Source of the DNA: Tranquillimonas rosea
Lineage (GTDB): Bacteria > Pseudomonadota > Alphaproteobacteria > Rhodobacterales > Rhodobacteraceae
DNA: 64,000 nt
Assembly (NCBI RefSeq): GCF_900111315.1
Contig: NZ_FOGU01000002.1
Coordinates: forward strand, 1 to 64,000
Direction of reading: 5' to 3'
Made by a program: the position numbers and the translations under genes. Below, one piece after another: positions 52,075 to 61,484 of the stretch (position 1 is its first letter; each line of letters begins with the position of its first letter). The notes below the pieces were generated by a model. The model worked only from the letters and a program-made list of their open reading frames with translations, was not told where the DNA came from and did no database searches.

Positions 52075-52503
52075 ATGACACGCATTACCATTCTGACGCG
52101 CGGGGCGCTGGCCGCCGCCGCGATCGCCGCGACCGGGGTCGCACAGGCGGCCACCTGCGAGGTGCGCATGCCCGATCCGCGCGGCAACGCCGAGGTTGCC
52201 GGCCAGAACGCCGCGCTGCGCGATGTGCTCGCCGCGGAATACGGCATCCGGGCCCCGGTGCCGACGGGCGGCAACATCGTGACGATCGACGTGCCGGAGT
52301 GCGAGGCGTCGGATTTCGTCGGTCTCGCGGCGACGGATCAGCGCGTCAGCACGCCGGCCAGTTCTCCGGTCCTGCCCGAAGGGGCCGGGGCCGTGGGGCA
52401 GGGCGCCATCGCGGGCGGCCTGATCGGCGCGGCGGTGCTGTTCGGCGTGTTGTCGGACGACGGCGGCGGCTCGACCCCGGCGACGGTGCCGCTGGCGCAA
52501 TAG
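52075..52503 (+). CDS. exported protein with C-terminal hydrophobic segment
   Basis: A 142-residue protein: signal peptide to AQAA near residue 25, then a short domain with two Cys (ATCEVRMP, VPECEASD), then a hydrophobic stretch (QGAIAGGLIGAAVLFGVLS) and a DDGGGS-containing tail. GAGGGAC precedes ATG 52075. No family is recognised. Shares its overall plan with the protein at 50731, on the other side of the LysR gene. Confidence 0.65.
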   Translation: MTRITILTRGALAAAAIAATGVAQAATCEVRMPDPRGNAEVAGQNAALRDVLAAEYGIRAPVPTGGNIVTIDVPECEASDFVGLAATDQRVSTPASSPVLPEGAGAVGQGAIAGGLIGAAVLFGVLSDDGGGSTPATVPLAQ

Positions 52504-52515
52504 GCGACGTCGGCG

Positions 52516-52869
52516 TCAGCCCGCCGGATCGGCGGCGGGCGGCGCGGCCAGTTCGGTGCTGAGAAAGCGCTCGAACGCGTCGAGGTTCACCGCCTCGAAC
52601 TGCCCGAAGGATTGCATCCACGCCGACGCCTCGCGCAGGGCGTCGGGATCAAGCATGCACCATTTCAGCCGGCCGCGCTTTTCCTGCGTGATCAGCCCGG
52701 CCGCGGCGAGGATGGAGACATGCTTGGACACGGCGGCGAGGGACATCTCGAACGGCTCGGCGATGTCGGTGACGGCCATGTCGTCCTCGAGCAAGAGCTG
52801 AAGGATCGCCCGGCGGGTGGGGTCGGCGAGGGCCGCGAAGACGAGGTCGAGATGATGTGCCACGCCCAT
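52516..52869 (-). CDS. ArsR-family transcriptional regulator (SRPBCC-partner type)
   Basis: A 117-residue winged-helix repressor: LDLVFAALADPTRRAILQLLLEDD, recognition helix MSLAAVSKHVSILAAAGLITQEKRGR. It lacks the CVC metal motif, so it is probably not an arsenic or metal sensor. Such members usually pair with an SRPBCC/AHSA1 gene, absent here. GAGG supports ATG 52869 over 52881. A likely operator is upstream. Confidence 0.82.
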   Translation of the reverse strand: MGVAHHLDLVFAALADPTRRAILQLLLEDDMAVTDIAEPFEMSLAAVSKHVSILAAAGLITQEKRGRLKWCMLDPDALREASAWMQSFGQFEAVNLDAFERFLSTELAAPPAADPAG

Positions 52870-52894
52870 GCGGTGCCTCATGCAGCGCGAAACG

Positions 52895-52910
52895 TCAACT
52901 GAATGGTTGA
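52895..52910. promoter_or_regulatory. candidate ArsR operator
   Basis: Inverted repeat TCAAC-N6-GTTGA located 26-41 bases upstream of the ArsR start. Placement and symmetry suit autoregulation. Confidence 0.45.
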
Positions 52911-53023
52911 ATATGGTTTCCGCGCACCCTGTGGCGTCACGCTGCGCGATGCGGCGGCGCGGCTTTCATGGAATCGTTGAAAACCAATGACTTAATGGGA
53001 TTATTTCGGCGGCGCGGCGATGC

Positions 53024-53052
53024 TTGACTCGGCACGCCTCCCTCCCTAGCTT
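53024..53052 (+). promoter_or_regulatory. sigma-70-type promoter of the F0 operon
   Basis: TTGACT (53024-53029), an exact 17-base spacer and TAGCTT (53047-53052), 27 bases before atpI. Transcription would start near 53059. Confidence 0.6.
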
Positions 53053-53078
53053 CCCGCCGACTGGCGACGGGGGCCTCG

Positions 53079-53420
53079 ATGGTCGACGAGACGGAGAAGG
53101 AGCGCATGAAGGCGCTCGAGGACCGGATCGCGGCGGCGAAGGCGAAACAGACCCCCAAGCCGAAACCGACCGAGGATGCCCATTCCAATGCCGAGCTCGG
53201 CTGGCGGATGGTCATCGAGCTGGTTGCCGGGCTGGTGATCGGCTTCTGGATCGGGTACGGGCTGGACGCGGTGTTCGGCACGATACCGATCTTCTTGGTG
53301 ATATTTACGATGCTGGGCTTCGTGGCCGGCGTGAAGACAATGCTTCGCTCCGCCCAAGAATTCCAGAACCGGGGCCGGGACGGCGAGGATGCCTCCCGCG
53401 ATGATGACGAAAGGACCTGA
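53079..53420 (+). CDS. atpI: ATP synthase protein I
   Basis: Assembly factor for the c-ring, 113 residues. Charged N-terminal helix, two hydrophobic helices ([22 protein letters not shown] and [17 protein letters not shown]) and an acidic tail. ATG 53079. First gene of the F0 cluster; the F1 genes are elsewhere, as usual in Rhodobacterales. Confidence 0.88.
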   Translation: MVDETEKERMKALEDRIAAAKAKQTPKPKPTEDAHSNAELGWRMVIELVAGLVIGFWIGYGLDAVFGTIPIFLVIFTMLGFVAGVKTMLRSAQEFQNRGRDGEDASRDDDERT

Positions 53421-53422
53421 GC

Positions 53423-54265
53423 GTGGCCCATCAGACCGATCAAAGTTCCGCCCAAGGCGGCGGATACGGACGCATCATCCTGTACGCGGCGCTGGCGCTT
53501 CTGGTGATCGCCACGCTGTTCCTGCAGCCGCAGGAGGCCGCCACCAGCATTCACCCGATGGACCAGTTCGTGGTCACGCCGCTCTTCGGCGACTCCGTTG
53601 CGTGGTACACGCCCACGAACGTGACCCTGTGGATGCTGATCGCGGTCGCGGCGGTCTTCGTCCTGCTGGTCTCCAGCACGTCGGGCCGGGCGGTGATCCC
53701 GTCGCGGGCGCAGTCCGTGGCCGAGCTGAGCTATGGCTTCGTCCACAAGATGATCGAGGACGTCACGGGCCGCGAGGGGCTGAAGTACTTCCCCTACGTG
53801 ATGACGCTGTTCATGTTCATCGTGGTCGCGAACTTCCTCGGGCTGCTCCCGATGGCGTTCACGCTGACCTCGCACATCGCCGTGACGGCGGTCCTGGCGC
53901 TGGCTGTGTTCCTGACCGTCACGATCCTGGGCTTTGTCCTGAACGGCAAGGAATTCCTGGGCCTGTTCTGGGTCAGCGCGGCGCCGCTGCCGCTGCGGCC
54001 GGTGCTCGCCATCATCGAGGTCATCTCGTACTTCGTGCGCCCGGTCAGCCACTCCATCCGTCTTGCGGGCAACCTCATGGCGGGCCACGCCGTGATCAAG
54101 GTGTTCGCCGGCTTCGCAGGGGCGCTTGGCCTGTTCGGGTTCTTCCCGATCCTGGCGATCACCGCGATCTACGCGCTCGAACTGCTGGTGGCCTTCATCC
54201 AGGCCTACGTCTTCACCATCCTGACCTGCGTCTACCTGAAGGATGCCCTGCATCCGCATCACTGA
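53423..54265 (+). CDS. atpB: F0 ATP synthase subunit a
   Basis: Stator proton-channel subunit, 280 residues with several hydrophobic helices. The essential Arg lies in [24 protein letters not shown] 53423 is used, 2 bases after the atpI stop, with AAGGA nearby. It works with the c-ring in the inner membrane. Confidence 0.95.
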   Translation: MAHQTDQSSAQGGGYGRIILYAALALLVIATLFLQPQEAATSIHPMDQFVVTPLFGDSVAWYTPTNVTLWMLIAVAAVFVLLVSSTSGRAVIPSRAQSVAELSYGFVHKMIEDVTGREGLKYFPYVMTLFMFIVVANFLGLLPMAFTLTSHIAVTAVLALAVFLTVTILGFVLNGKEFLGLFWVSAAPLPLRPVLAIIEVISYFVRPVSHSIRLAGNLMAGHAVIKVFAGFAGALGLFGFFPILAITAIYALELLVAFIQAYVFTILTCVYLKDALHPHH

Positions 54266-54316
54266 CGCAGCCGTCGGTACGTAACCTCAGCCAATTCCAT
54301 CGTAAGGAGAGAAATC

Positions 54317-54553
54317 ATGGAAGGCGATATCGCAAACATGGGTCAATTCATCGGTGCCGGCCTGGCCGCGATCGGCTCGGGCGCCTCGGCAATCGGTGTG
54401 GGCCACGTCGCCGGCAACTTCCTGTCGGGTGCGCTTCGCAACCCGTCGGCCGCCGGCGCGCAGACCGCGACCCTGTTCATCGGCATCGCGTTCGCGGAAG
54501 CCCTGGGGATCTTCTCGTTCCTCGTCGCGCTTCTGCTGATGTTCGCGGTCTGA
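54317..54553 (+). CDS. atpE: F0 ATP synthase subunit c
   Basis: 78-residue proteolipid forming the rotor ring. Two hydrophobic helices with the polar loop RNPSAAG; the ion-binding carboxylate is the Glu in [23 protein letters not shown] lies upstream of ATG 54317. Confidence 0.96.
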   Translation: MEGDIANMGQFIGAGLAAIGSGASAIGVGHVAGNFLSGALRNPSAAGAQTATLFIGIAFAEALGIFSFLVALLLMFAV

Positions 54554-54630
54554 TACGACCCTGACGATCCTTACGACCGGGCGGGTGCATCGCACCCGTC
54601 CGTGTGCATCACAGGTTCCAGGGGGACGAC

Positions 54631-55251
54631 ATGGCGCAGCACACCGAAGAGGCCCAGGCGCAAGGCGCCGATGCCGCCACGGCCGCCGGTAGCCACGGTG
54701 CCGATGCGGCCGCCGGGCACGGCGCCAGCGCCGCCCACGGCGGCGGCGAAGCGGTCGGCATGCCGCAACTCGATGTGACCACCTTCCCGAACCAGATCTT
54801 CTGGCTTCTGGTGACGCTGGTCGCGATCTATTACATCCTGTCGCGCATCGCGCTGCCGCGCATCGCGGCCGTCCTGGCCGAGCGTCAGGGCACGATGACC
54901 AACGACGTGGCCGCCGCCGAAGAGCTCAAGCTCAAGGCGACCGAGGCCGAAGCCGCCTACGAGAAGGCGCTGGCCGAGGCCCGGTCCGAGGCCAACCGCA
55001 TCTCGGAAGAGACCAAGGCCGAAATGCAGGCCGAGCTCGACGAGGCGCTGGCCAAGGCGAACGCTCAGATTGCCGAGCGCACGTCGGAATCGGAAAAGCG
55101 CATCGCGGACATCCGCGAGGGCGCGATGCAGAGCGTCGAGGAGGTCGCCCGCGATACCGCGCAGGCCCTGGTCTCCGCGCTTGGCTGGTCCGCCGACGAC
55201 GCGACCGTGAACGAAGCGGTCCAGAACCGCATGAAGGGGCAAGCGCGATGA
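54631..55251 (+). CDS. F0 ATP synthase subunit b'
   Basis: Peripheral-stalk subunit, 206 residues. An Ala/His/Gly-rich N-terminal extension (about 50 residues) precedes the membrane helix [22 protein letters not shown] and a long coiled coil. ATG 54631 follows AGGGGGAC. It pairs with the next gene, as in photosynthetic and related alphaproteobacteria that carry b and b'. Confidence 0.9.
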   Translation: MAQHTEEAQAQGADAATAAGSHGADAAAGHGASAAHGGGEAVGMPQLDVTTFPNQIFWLLVTLVAIYYILSRIALPRIAAVLAERQGTMTNDVAAAEELKLKATEAEAAYEKALAEARSEANRISEETKAEMQAELDEALAKANAQIAERTSESEKRIADIREGAMQSVEEVARDTAQALVSALGWSADDATVNEAVQNRMKGQAR

Positions 55252-55811
55252 CCAGAGCGATCCTCACCCTGACCGCGGCGAGCGTGACGGCGACGCCCGC
55301 TCTGGCCGCCGGCGACTCGTTCTTCGTCCTCAGCAACACGGACTTCGTGGTGCTGGTGGCCTTCGTGCTGTTCATCGGCGTGCTGGCATTCTTCCAAGTG
55401 CCTGAGCGCCTGATGGGCATGCTGGACACCCGCGCCGCGGGCATCAAGAAGGACCTCGACGAAGCGCGCGAGCTGCGTGAAGAGGCGCAGACCCTGCTGG
55501 CCTCTTACGAGCGCAAGCAGAAAGAGGTCCAGGCCCAGGCCGACCGCATCGTCGCAAAGGCCAAGGCCGACGCCGAGGCCAACGCCCGCGCCGCGAAGGA
55601 CGACATCGACCGCTCGGTCGAGCGTCGTATCCAGGCAGCCGAGGACCAGATCGCCTCGGCCGAGGCGGCCGCGATCCGCGATATCCGCAACCGGGCGATC
55701 GACGTCGCCGTGGCCGCGGCGCGGGACGTCGTCTCCAAGGAGATGACGGCGCAGAAGGCCAACGCGATGATCGAGGACTCGATCAAGACGGTCGAGGCCA
55801 AGCTTCACTGA
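55248..55811 (+). CDS. atpF: F0 ATP synthase subunit b
   Basis: Peripheral-stalk subunit, 187 residues: N-terminal leader-like segment, membrane helix [20 protein letters not shown], then coiled coil ([32 protein letters not shown]). Start overlaps the b' stop by 4 bases. Last gene of the F0 operon, followed by a terminator. Confidence 0.92.
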   Translation: MTRAILTLTAASVTATPALAAGDSFFVLSNTDFVVLVAFVLFIGVLAFFQVPERLMGMLDTRAAGIKKDLDEARELREEAQTLLASYERKQKEVQAQADRIVAKAKADAEANARAAKDDIDRSVERRIQAAEDQIASAEAAAIRDIRNRAIDVAVAAARDVVSKEMTAQKANAMIEDSIKTVEAKLH

Positions 55812-55834
55812 GGCTGGCCCGATCGGCAGTCACG

Positions 55835-55863
55835 ACGGCCCGGTTCCCCGCGAACCGGGCCGT
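55835..55863. terminator. bidirectional terminator after atpF
   Basis: 12-bp perfect stem ACGGCCCGGTTC/GAACCGGGCCGT with a 5-base loop, between the convergent atpF and GntR genes. Confidence 0.75.
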
Positions 55864-55878
55864 TGTCGTTTCAGGGTG

Positions 55879-56643
55879 TCAGCGTCTCTCCCGCGCCAGC
55901 CGCTGCCGCGCGAGCGCGTCCTGCGCGTCCACCTTCTGCTGTGCTAGCAGCGCCTCTTCGACATAGCCCAGATGCGCCTCGGTCGCTGCCCGCGCGGCGT
56001 CGGCGTCGCGTGACTGGATGGCGTCGTTGATCGCGCGGTGCTGATCCAGCAGCGAGTCGCGCGTGACGCTGCGCCCGAACATGACCTGCCGGTTGTAGAA
56101 CACGCCTTCGCGCAGCAGCCGGAACATCGCCCGCATCATGTGCAGCATGACGACGTTGTGGCAGGATTCGATGATTGAGAGGTGAAACTCGGCGTCGAGT
56201 TGCGCCTCGCGCGCCGCGTCGGGATCCCGATGCGCGGCCTCCATCCGCCGGAACACGGCGTCGATGACGGCAAGGTCGGTATCCGTCCCGTTGCGCACCG
56301 CCCGCTCGGCCGCCAGCCCCTCCATGTCGCGGCGGAAGGCGATGTAGTCGACCACCGCCTCGGCATGGCTGCCGAAGAGCTCGGTCAGGGCAGGGGGGAA
56401 GGTCGCGGCCAGCGCCTCCGACACGAAGATGCCCGCCCCCGCCCGGCTGCTGAGAAGCCCGCGCGCCTGCAGGTCGGCAACCGCCTCGCGCAGCGAGGGG
56501 CGCGAGACGCCCAGCCGTTCGCTCAGGTCCCGCTCCGAGGGCAGCCGCTCGCCGGGGCGCAGCAGGCCGCGCAGGATCAGCTCCTCGATCTGCCGCACGA
56601 CGGCATGGGAAAGGCGTTCGGGCTGGACCTGTCGAAAGGGCAT
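55879..56643 (-). CDS. GntR-family regulator, FadR subfamily
   Basis: A 254-residue regulator. GntR winged helix RLPSERDLSERLGVSRPSLREAVADLQARGLL near 33-65; C-terminal all-helical FCD effector domain with metal-ligand-like residues (DAEFHLSIIESCHN, QHRAIND, HLGYVEEAL). It resembles LldR/PdhR/GlcC-type organic-acid sensors. ATG 56643. No catabolic genes are adjacent, so the target is unclear. Confidence 0.86.
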   Translation of the reverse strand: MPFRQVQPERLSHAVVRQIEELILRGLLRPGERLPSERDLSERLGVSRPSLREAVADLQARGLLSSRAGAGIFVSEALAATFPPALTELFGSHAEAVVDYIAFRRDMEGLAAERAVRNGTDTDLAVIDAVFRRMEAAHRDPDAAREAQLDAEFHLSIIESCHNVVMLHMMRAMFRLLREGVFYNRQVMFGRSVTRDSLLDQHRAINDAIQSRDADAARAATEAHLGYVEEALLAQQKVDAQDALARQRLARERR

Positions 56644-56762
56644 CGGCGTCTCCGCGGCGTCTGGTCAAGTGATATGACCACCGCCGCGCGCGGGCAACCG
56701 GCCACGAAAAAGGGCCGGCCCCCTCGGGGGACCGGCCCTGTCCGTCGGACACGCTTGGCGGG

Positions 56763-57419
56763 TCAGGTCGTCGGGCGGATGATGATGTCCACCCGGCGGT
56801 TCTGCGCCCGCCCGCTGTCGGTCAGGTTCGAGGCGATGGGCTCGTCCTCGCCGCGGCCGATGGCCTGCAGACGTCCGGCCGACACGCCGTTCTGGTTCAG
56901 GATCGACACGACCGACTGCGCGCGGCGCTCGGACAGCGTCTGGTTGTAGGCGGCGCTGCCGGTGTTGTCGGTATGGCCGACGACCTGCACCACCGAGTTC
57001 GGGTACCGGTTCAGGCTGCCCGCCAGAACGCCGAGGTCCGAGCGCAGGGTCGAGTTGACCGATGCGCTATCGGTGGCGAACAGGATGTCCTGCGGCATCC
57101 GCACGAGCAGCTGATCGCCATTGTTGACCACATCTATGGCGCTGTTGTCGAAGTCGTTGCGCAGCTCGCGCGCCTGCCGGTCGAGCACGTTGCCGATGGC
57201 CGCGCCGCCGGCCGCGCCGAGGGCGGCGCCGATCGCCGCGCTCTTGCCGCGGTCGTCACCGGCGGTGGCAGCGCCCAGGATGCCGCCCGTCACGGCGCCG
57301 GCGAGGGCGCCCTGGCCGGTCCGCTCGAGATCGCCGCCCTGCTGGAACCGCGGGTCGGCGCAGCCGGACAGGACGAGGGCCCCGGCAACGGCTGCGAAAA
57401 GAACTGGTTTCTTGGTCAT
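56763..57419 (-). CDS. OmpA-family outer-membrane lipoprotein with glycine zipper
   Basis: A 218-residue lipoprotein. Lipobox LSGC near residue 19; a glycine-rich zipper region (GALAGAVTGGILGAA, GAALGAAGGAAIG); C-terminal OmpA peptidoglycan-binding domain with VGHTDNTGSAAYNQTLSERRAQSV and NRRVDIIIRP. GGGGAGG lies before ATG 57419. Anchors peptidoglycan to the outer membrane; YiaD-like. Confidence 0.88.
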   Translation of the reverse strand: MTKKPVLFAAVAGALVLSGCADPRFQQGGDLERTGQGALAGAVTGGILGAATAGDDRGKSAAIGAALGAAGGAAIGNVLDRQARELRNDFDNSAIDVVNNGDQLLVRMPQDILFATDSASVNSTLRSDLGVLAGSLNRYPNSVVQVVGHTDNTGSAAYNQTLSERRAQSVVSILNQNGVSAGRLQAIGRGEDEPIASNLTDSGRAQNRRVDIIIRPTT

Positions 57420-57530
57420 GGGATACCTCCCCGTGATGGAATGACACATCTCCAAGTCGGTCTATACGCGATGGCCGGGCGGGAAGCACGAGGTATTACC
57501 GATTTCTGGCGGAACATCGCTATGCCGCTG

Positions 57531-58385
57531 TTATGCGCCGGTTTCCGCGGATTCGGCGGCAAGTAGCGCACGCTTGACCGGCAGCCCCCAGTGGTATCCG
57601 CCCAACCCGCCGCTCTTGCGCAGGGCGCGGTGGCAGGGGATCAGCCAGCTCACCGGGTTGCGGCCCACGGCGGTGCCCACCGCACGCACGGCGCGGGGCC
57701 GGCCGATGGCACGGGCGATCTCGCCATAGGTCGTGACATGGCCCTCGGGCACCAACAGGAGCGCCTCCCAGACCTTGATCTGGAACGGGGCGCCGATCAG
57801 GTGCAGCCGCGCCTCGCCGCGCCCCGCCAGGGCGGCCTCGACATGGGGCGCGGTCGCCGCAGGATCGTGGCGATGGTCCGCCGCGGGCCAGCGCGCGCGC
57901 AGGTCGTCCATCGCGGCGGTCTCTCCCGTCTCGGCGGTGAAGGCCAGTCCGCAGAGCCCGCGCTCGGTCGCCATCGCCAGCATCGGGCCGAACGGGCCCG
58001 CATGCCACCCGTGGCGGATCGTCAGCCCCGCCCCGCCGCTCGCATAGTCGCCGGGGCTCATCGCCTCCCAGCGCAGGAACAGGTCGTGCAGCCGCCCGGT
58101 GCCGCTCATCCCGGTGCCGAGTGCCGTCTCCAGCGTGGTGTGCCGCTCGGCCAGCAGCGCCTTGGCGTGGCCCAGACGCAGGTATTGCTGAAATCGCTTC
58201 GGCGACACCCCGGCATAGCGGCTGAACAGGCGCTGGAAATGCGCGGGCGACAGGTTCATCTCGGCGGCGATCTGCTCCAGAGTCATGTCTCGGCCGTCCG
58301 GAGCGTCCAGCCGGTCGATCGCGCGGCGCATCAGCTGCCAGTGATACCCGTCCTCGGTGTCCGCGGGGGGGTGGTGCACGGTCAT
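57531..58385 (-). CDS. Ada-like AraC-HTH / methylated-DNA-cysteine methyltransferase
   Basis: A 284-residue DNA repair protein. N-terminal AraC-type HTH (MTLEQIAAEMNLSPAHFQRLFSRYAGVSPKRFQQYLRL), C-terminal O6-alkylguanine methyltransferase with the acceptor Cys in IPCHRALRKSGG, and the DNA-binding GRNPVSWL before it. The Ada N-terminal zinc/phosphotriester domain is absent, so it repairs O6-alkyl bases without that sensor. ATG 58385 follows GGAGGACAGGA. Divergent from nth. Confidence 0.88.
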   Translation of the reverse strand: MTVHHPPADTEDGYHWQLMRRAIDRLDAPDGRDMTLEQIAAEMNLSPAHFQRLFSRYAGVSPKRFQQYLRLGHAKALLAERHTTLETALGTGMSGTGRLHDLFLRWEAMSPGDYASGGAGLTIRHGWHAGPFGPMLAMATERGLCGLAFTAETGETAAMDDLRARWPAADHRHDPAATAPHVEAALAGRGEARLHLIGAPFQIKVWEALLLVPEGHVTTYGEIARAIGRPRAVRAVGTAVGRNPVSWLIPCHRALRKSGGLGGYHWGLPVKRALLAAESAETGA

Positions 58386-58505
58386 CGTCCTGTCCTCCAT
58401 CTGCCGTGAAGGTAGTGCCCGGCGGCCCGCCACGCGACCCGTATGTTGCGCATCGCGCCGCCGCCCGCTTGCCGCGGCCCGCGCGGGCGGGCATACACGG
58501 CCCCG

Positions 58506-59150
58506 ATGGCAAAGCAGCTCCCCTACAGAACCGTGCGCACCGCGTTCGAGCGCTTCGAGACGGCCGAGCCCGAACCGAGGGGTGAGTTGTCCCACACCAA
58601 CGCCTACACCCTGCTCGTGGCGGTCGCGCTCAGCGCGCAGGCCACAGATGCAGGTGTGAACCGGGCCACGAAAGAGCTGTTCCAGGTCGCCGACACGCCG
58701 GAGCGGATGCTGGCCCTGGGCGAGGAAGGGCTCGTCGGACACATCAAGTCGATCGGCCTCTACCGCAACAAGGCGAAGAACGTCATCAAGCTCAGCCGCA
58801 TCCTCGTAGACGAATACGGCGGAGAGGTGCCCTCGTCCCGCGCCGCGCTGCAGTCCCTGCCGGGGGTCGGTCGCAAGACGGCGAACGTCGTCCTGAACAT
58901 GTGGTGGGGCTTTCCCGCGCAGGCCGTCGACACGCATATCTTCCGCGTCGCCAACCGGACCGGCCTCGCGCCGGGCAAGGACGTGGCCGCGGTCGAGCGC
59001 GCGATCGAGGACAACGTGCCGGTGGAGTTCCAGCGCCACGCCCATCACTGGCTGATCCTGCACGGCCGCTACGTGTGCGTCGCGCGCAAACCGAAATGCC
59101 CCGCCTGCCTGATCCGCGACCTCTGCCTCTTCGAGGACAAGACCGCCTGA
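58506..59150 (+). CDS. nth: endonuclease III (base-excision repair glycosylase)
   Basis: DNA glycosylase/AP lyase for oxidised pyrimidines, 214 residues. HhH motif LPGVGRKTANVV with the catalytic Lys, the Asp in AVDTHIFRVANR, and the [4Fe-4S] Cys set ending CPACLIRDLC. ATG 58506. Divergent from the Ada-like repair gene, which suggests a repair neighbourhood. Confidence 0.93.
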   Translation: MAKQLPYRTVRTAFERFETAEPEPRGELSHTNAYTLLVAVALSAQATDAGVNRATKELFQVADTPERMLALGEEGLVGHIKSIGLYRNKAKNVIKLSRILVDEYGGEVPSSRAALQSLPGVGRKTANVVLNMWWGFPAQAVDTHIFRVANRTGLAPGKDVAAVERAIEDNVPVEFQRHAHHWLILHGRYVCVARKPKCPACLIRDLCLFEDKTA

Positions 59151-59181
59151 CACCGCCCCGGCGCCTCCTTCTTCTGCCCCC

Positions 59182-59227
59182 AAATATCCCGGGGGAGTCG
59201 CCGCAGGCGACGGGGGCAGCGCCCCCT
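59182..59227. repeat. 46-bp dispersed hairpin repeat, copy 2
   Basis: Partner of the element at 37939-37984, in the gap after nth. Hairpin GTCGCC-GCA-GGCGAC here carries a T-A pair where copy 1 has C-G, leaving the stem intact. The rest of the 422-bp gap (59151-59572) holds the terminator at 59495; I see no gene. Confidence 0.7.
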
Positions 59228-59494
59228 GCGCGGCCAGTATCTGCTCTTCCGAGCCACCGGTGTCGTCGGCACCTCACCGAGTCTTGCCATTCTCGTAGAT
59301 ATCCGAGGCAATCGTTCGGGTGGCGCGCGGCGAAGGCCCGGAACAAGCCCTGCTCAAACGCTCTCATGCCGATCGTATTCGAGTGCCGGGGCAGTTCACT
59401 GGCCGTCGGGGGAAGATCGACAAGACGCAGTGGCAGGGCATCATGTCACCGGTCTGCGCGCGGTGCCGCCCCGGCGTGGCCCTACCCGAAAAGA

Positions 59495-59529
59495 CGGGCG
59501 CAGGGCCCGAGGGAGGTGCCCTGCGCCCG
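59495..59529 (-). terminator. Rho-independent terminator of the DUF7282-like gene
   Basis: 12-bp perfect stem CGGGCGCAGGGC/GCCCTGCGCCCG; on the minus strand it is followed by TCTTTTC. It lies 43 bases past the stop. Confidence 0.8.
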
Positions 59530-59572
59530 CCGGGCGGGGTCAGCCACCTCGCCGACCCCGCCGGGAACCGGA

Positions 59573-59986
59573 TCACTGGGCGGTGATCGTGGTGGTCACC
59601 AGCGCCTCGTCGACCCGGATGGGGCCGTCTTCCGTGGCCCCGAGCGTGTATTCGAAGACACCGGTCTCCGAGCCGCCCGCTTCCGAGTGCACCATCAGCA
59701 TCAGCATATCGCCCGGCTCCACCTCCTCGGTCAGGATCGCCGCCACATCGGCGGTCTCCCCCGCCCGTAGCGGCGCATGGCCGACGACCGGCCCCGGCGC
59801 CATCTCCGCGTCGGTGCGGTGCACCACCAGCCAGCCGGTCTCCGGTGCGGTGACCGTCTCGGCGCTCACCACGCCGTTCTCGACGGATTGGTCCATGGCC
59901 TCGATGCCCGGCGTCATCTCTTCCTGAGCGGTGGCAATGCCGGCGCCAAGAACCAGCGCACCGGCGGAAACGATAAGGGACTTCAT
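59573..59986 (-). CDS. exported DUF7282-like protein
   Basis: A 137-residue secreted protein. Signal peptide to ATAQ near residue 21. The body resembles DUF7282: APETGWLVVHRTDA, GHAPLRAGETADVAAILTEE, DMLMLMVHSEAGG. AAAAAGGAG precedes ATG 59986. Role unknown, likely periplasmic or surface beta-rich. Confidence 0.72.
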   Translation of the reverse strand: MKSLIVSAGALVLGAGIATAQEEMTPGIEAMDQSVENGVVSAETVTAPETGWLVVHRTDAEMAPGPVVGHAPLRAGETADVAAILTEEVEPGDMLMLMVHSEAGGSETGVFEYTLGATEDGPIRVDEALVTTTITAQ

Positions 59987-60190
59987 GGTGTCACTCCTTT
60001 TTACTCGCGACATCTCCGGGTACGCGGCCCCGCCCCCAAAAGGTTTCAGAAATCGGATGACATCGGCCCCGGACGGCCCGAGGCCTCTTGTGCCGGGCCG
60101 GACCGCACGATTGTCTCGGAAGCACGCATCCAGGGAAAGCGGACCGCCTCGCCCGTCGGGACCAGGCCGAGGCGGGGAGGAGGAGGAGGC

Positions 60191-61084
60191 ATGCAAGGCG
60201 ACATGGCGGCGCCACGCGACGGAACGGCGGCGGGTGTCGCGATGATGTGCGCAGGGGTGGCGTGCCTCAGCGTCAACGATGCGCTCGCGAAGCTCCTCGT
60301 CACCACGTATTCTCCCCTTCAGATCCTCTTCCTGCGCAACCTGATCGCCCTGCCCGTTGCCATCGGCCTCGCCTTGACGATGGGCGGGCCCGCCGCCCTG
60401 CGCTCCCACCGGCCGGCGGCGCATCTCGTGAGGGGCGGGCTCTGGATCGCCGCAACCATTCTGTTCTTCACCAGCTTCATGCATCTCGGCCTGGCCGAGG
60501 CGACGGCGCTCATCTTCGTCGCCCCCCTTTTCATCACCGCACTCTCCGCGGCGCTGCTGCACGAACAGGTGGGCCCGCGGCGCTGGCTTGCGGTCCTGGC
60601 CGGTTTCATCGGCGTGCTCATCGTCATTCGCCCGGGGACGGCCGCGTTCCAGCCGGTCTCCTTGCTGCCGGTGTCGACCGCGTTCCTCTATGCCCTGCTC
60701 ATGCTGAGCGCGCGATGGCTCGATCCGCGCGAGAGCGTCTGGACGATGCTCCTCTACCTGACAGGGTCCAGCGCGCTTCTGAGCGCGGTTGTCGTCCCGG
60801 TCGTCTGGACACCGATCCGTCTCGACGATCTCTGGCTCTTCGCCGCCATCGCCCTGTTCGGCACCGCCGGCATGACGATGATGACGCAGGCCTTCCGCCT
60901 CGCACCGCCCGCGATCGTCGCGCCGCTGGACTATACCGGGCTGGTCTGGGCCACCGCCCTGGGATGGCTGATCTGGAACGAGGTGCCAGACAGGCCGGCC
61001 GTTGTCGGCGCTTCCGTGATCATCGCCAGCGGCCTCTACGTCATCTGGCGCGAGCGAAGAAGCGACGGGGACACCCCACGGTAG
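60191..61084 (+). CDS. EamA/DMT-superfamily transporter
   Basis: A 297-residue inner-membrane protein with about ten hydrophobic helices in two EamA repeats (for example SPLQILFLRNLIALPVAIGLAL and FRLAPPAIVAPLDYTGLVWATALGWLIW). RhaT/S-adenosylmethionine-transporter-like. GGAGGAGGAGG precedes ATG 60191. Substrate unknown. Confidence 0.87.
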   Translation: MQGDMAAPRDGTAAGVAMMCAGVACLSVNDALAKLLVTTYSPLQILFLRNLIALPVAIGLALTMGGPAALRSHRPAAHLVRGGLWIAATILFFTSFMHLGLAEATALIFVAPLFITALSAALLHEQVGPRRWLAVLAGFIGVLIVIRPGTAAFQPVSLLPVSTAFLYALLMLSARWLDPRESVWTMLLYLTGSSALLSAVVVPVVWTPIRLDDLWLFAAIALFGTAGMTMMTQAFRLAPPAIVAPLDYTGLVWATALGWLIWNEVPDRPAVVGASVIIASGLYVIWRERRSDGDTPR

Positions 61085-61197
61085 AACTTCTCTGGTTCCG
61101 ACCGCACGTGCCAGCCGGCGCTACATGCGCATCTGCCAAACGCGGAAACGCTCCGCGGTTAAGGGCACGGCGATCAAGCAACTACACTGCCCGTGAG

Positions 61198-61351
61198 GCA
61201 CGCGCCTCGTCACGGCGGATTCCTCAATGCCGCCATGGTGGCGCTTCCACGACTAGAACGTCGCGCCAATGATCCCGTGCCGGCGACAGACATCGGCGGT
61301 CCAAGCTCCAGCTTCCTGCGCGCCGAGCACGCGCTCTGCCCGTCTTATTTG
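61198..61351 (-). pseudogene. IS3-family OrfA transposase remnant
   Basis: The minus strand encodes QEAGAWTADVCRRHGIIGATF, which matches the N-terminal HTH region of IS3-family OrfA proteins (usual form AG-x-TADVCRRHGIS-x-ATFY-x-WK-x3-GG). A TAG stop stands where the Tyr codon should be; then SWKRHHGG continues in frame. No start and no OrfB are present. The rest of the 400-bp gap 61085-61484 holds nothing else I can identify. Confidence 0.6.
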
Positions 61352-61484
61352 GCCGAGACCTACCGGCCTTGCGTCTGACCCAAACGCCATCACGATCTGT
61401 CGGGGGGTGCAGCGGGAGCTGCGCCCCTTCGCGTTTCCCCCCCTCACTGAACGTCGTCGGCGCCTCCCGCTCGACAAAACGGCG

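Noticed and set aside
59320-59586. 88-codon plus-strand frame after nth
   Set aside because: Overlaps the terminator and the end of the DUF7282-like gene; no supporting features.
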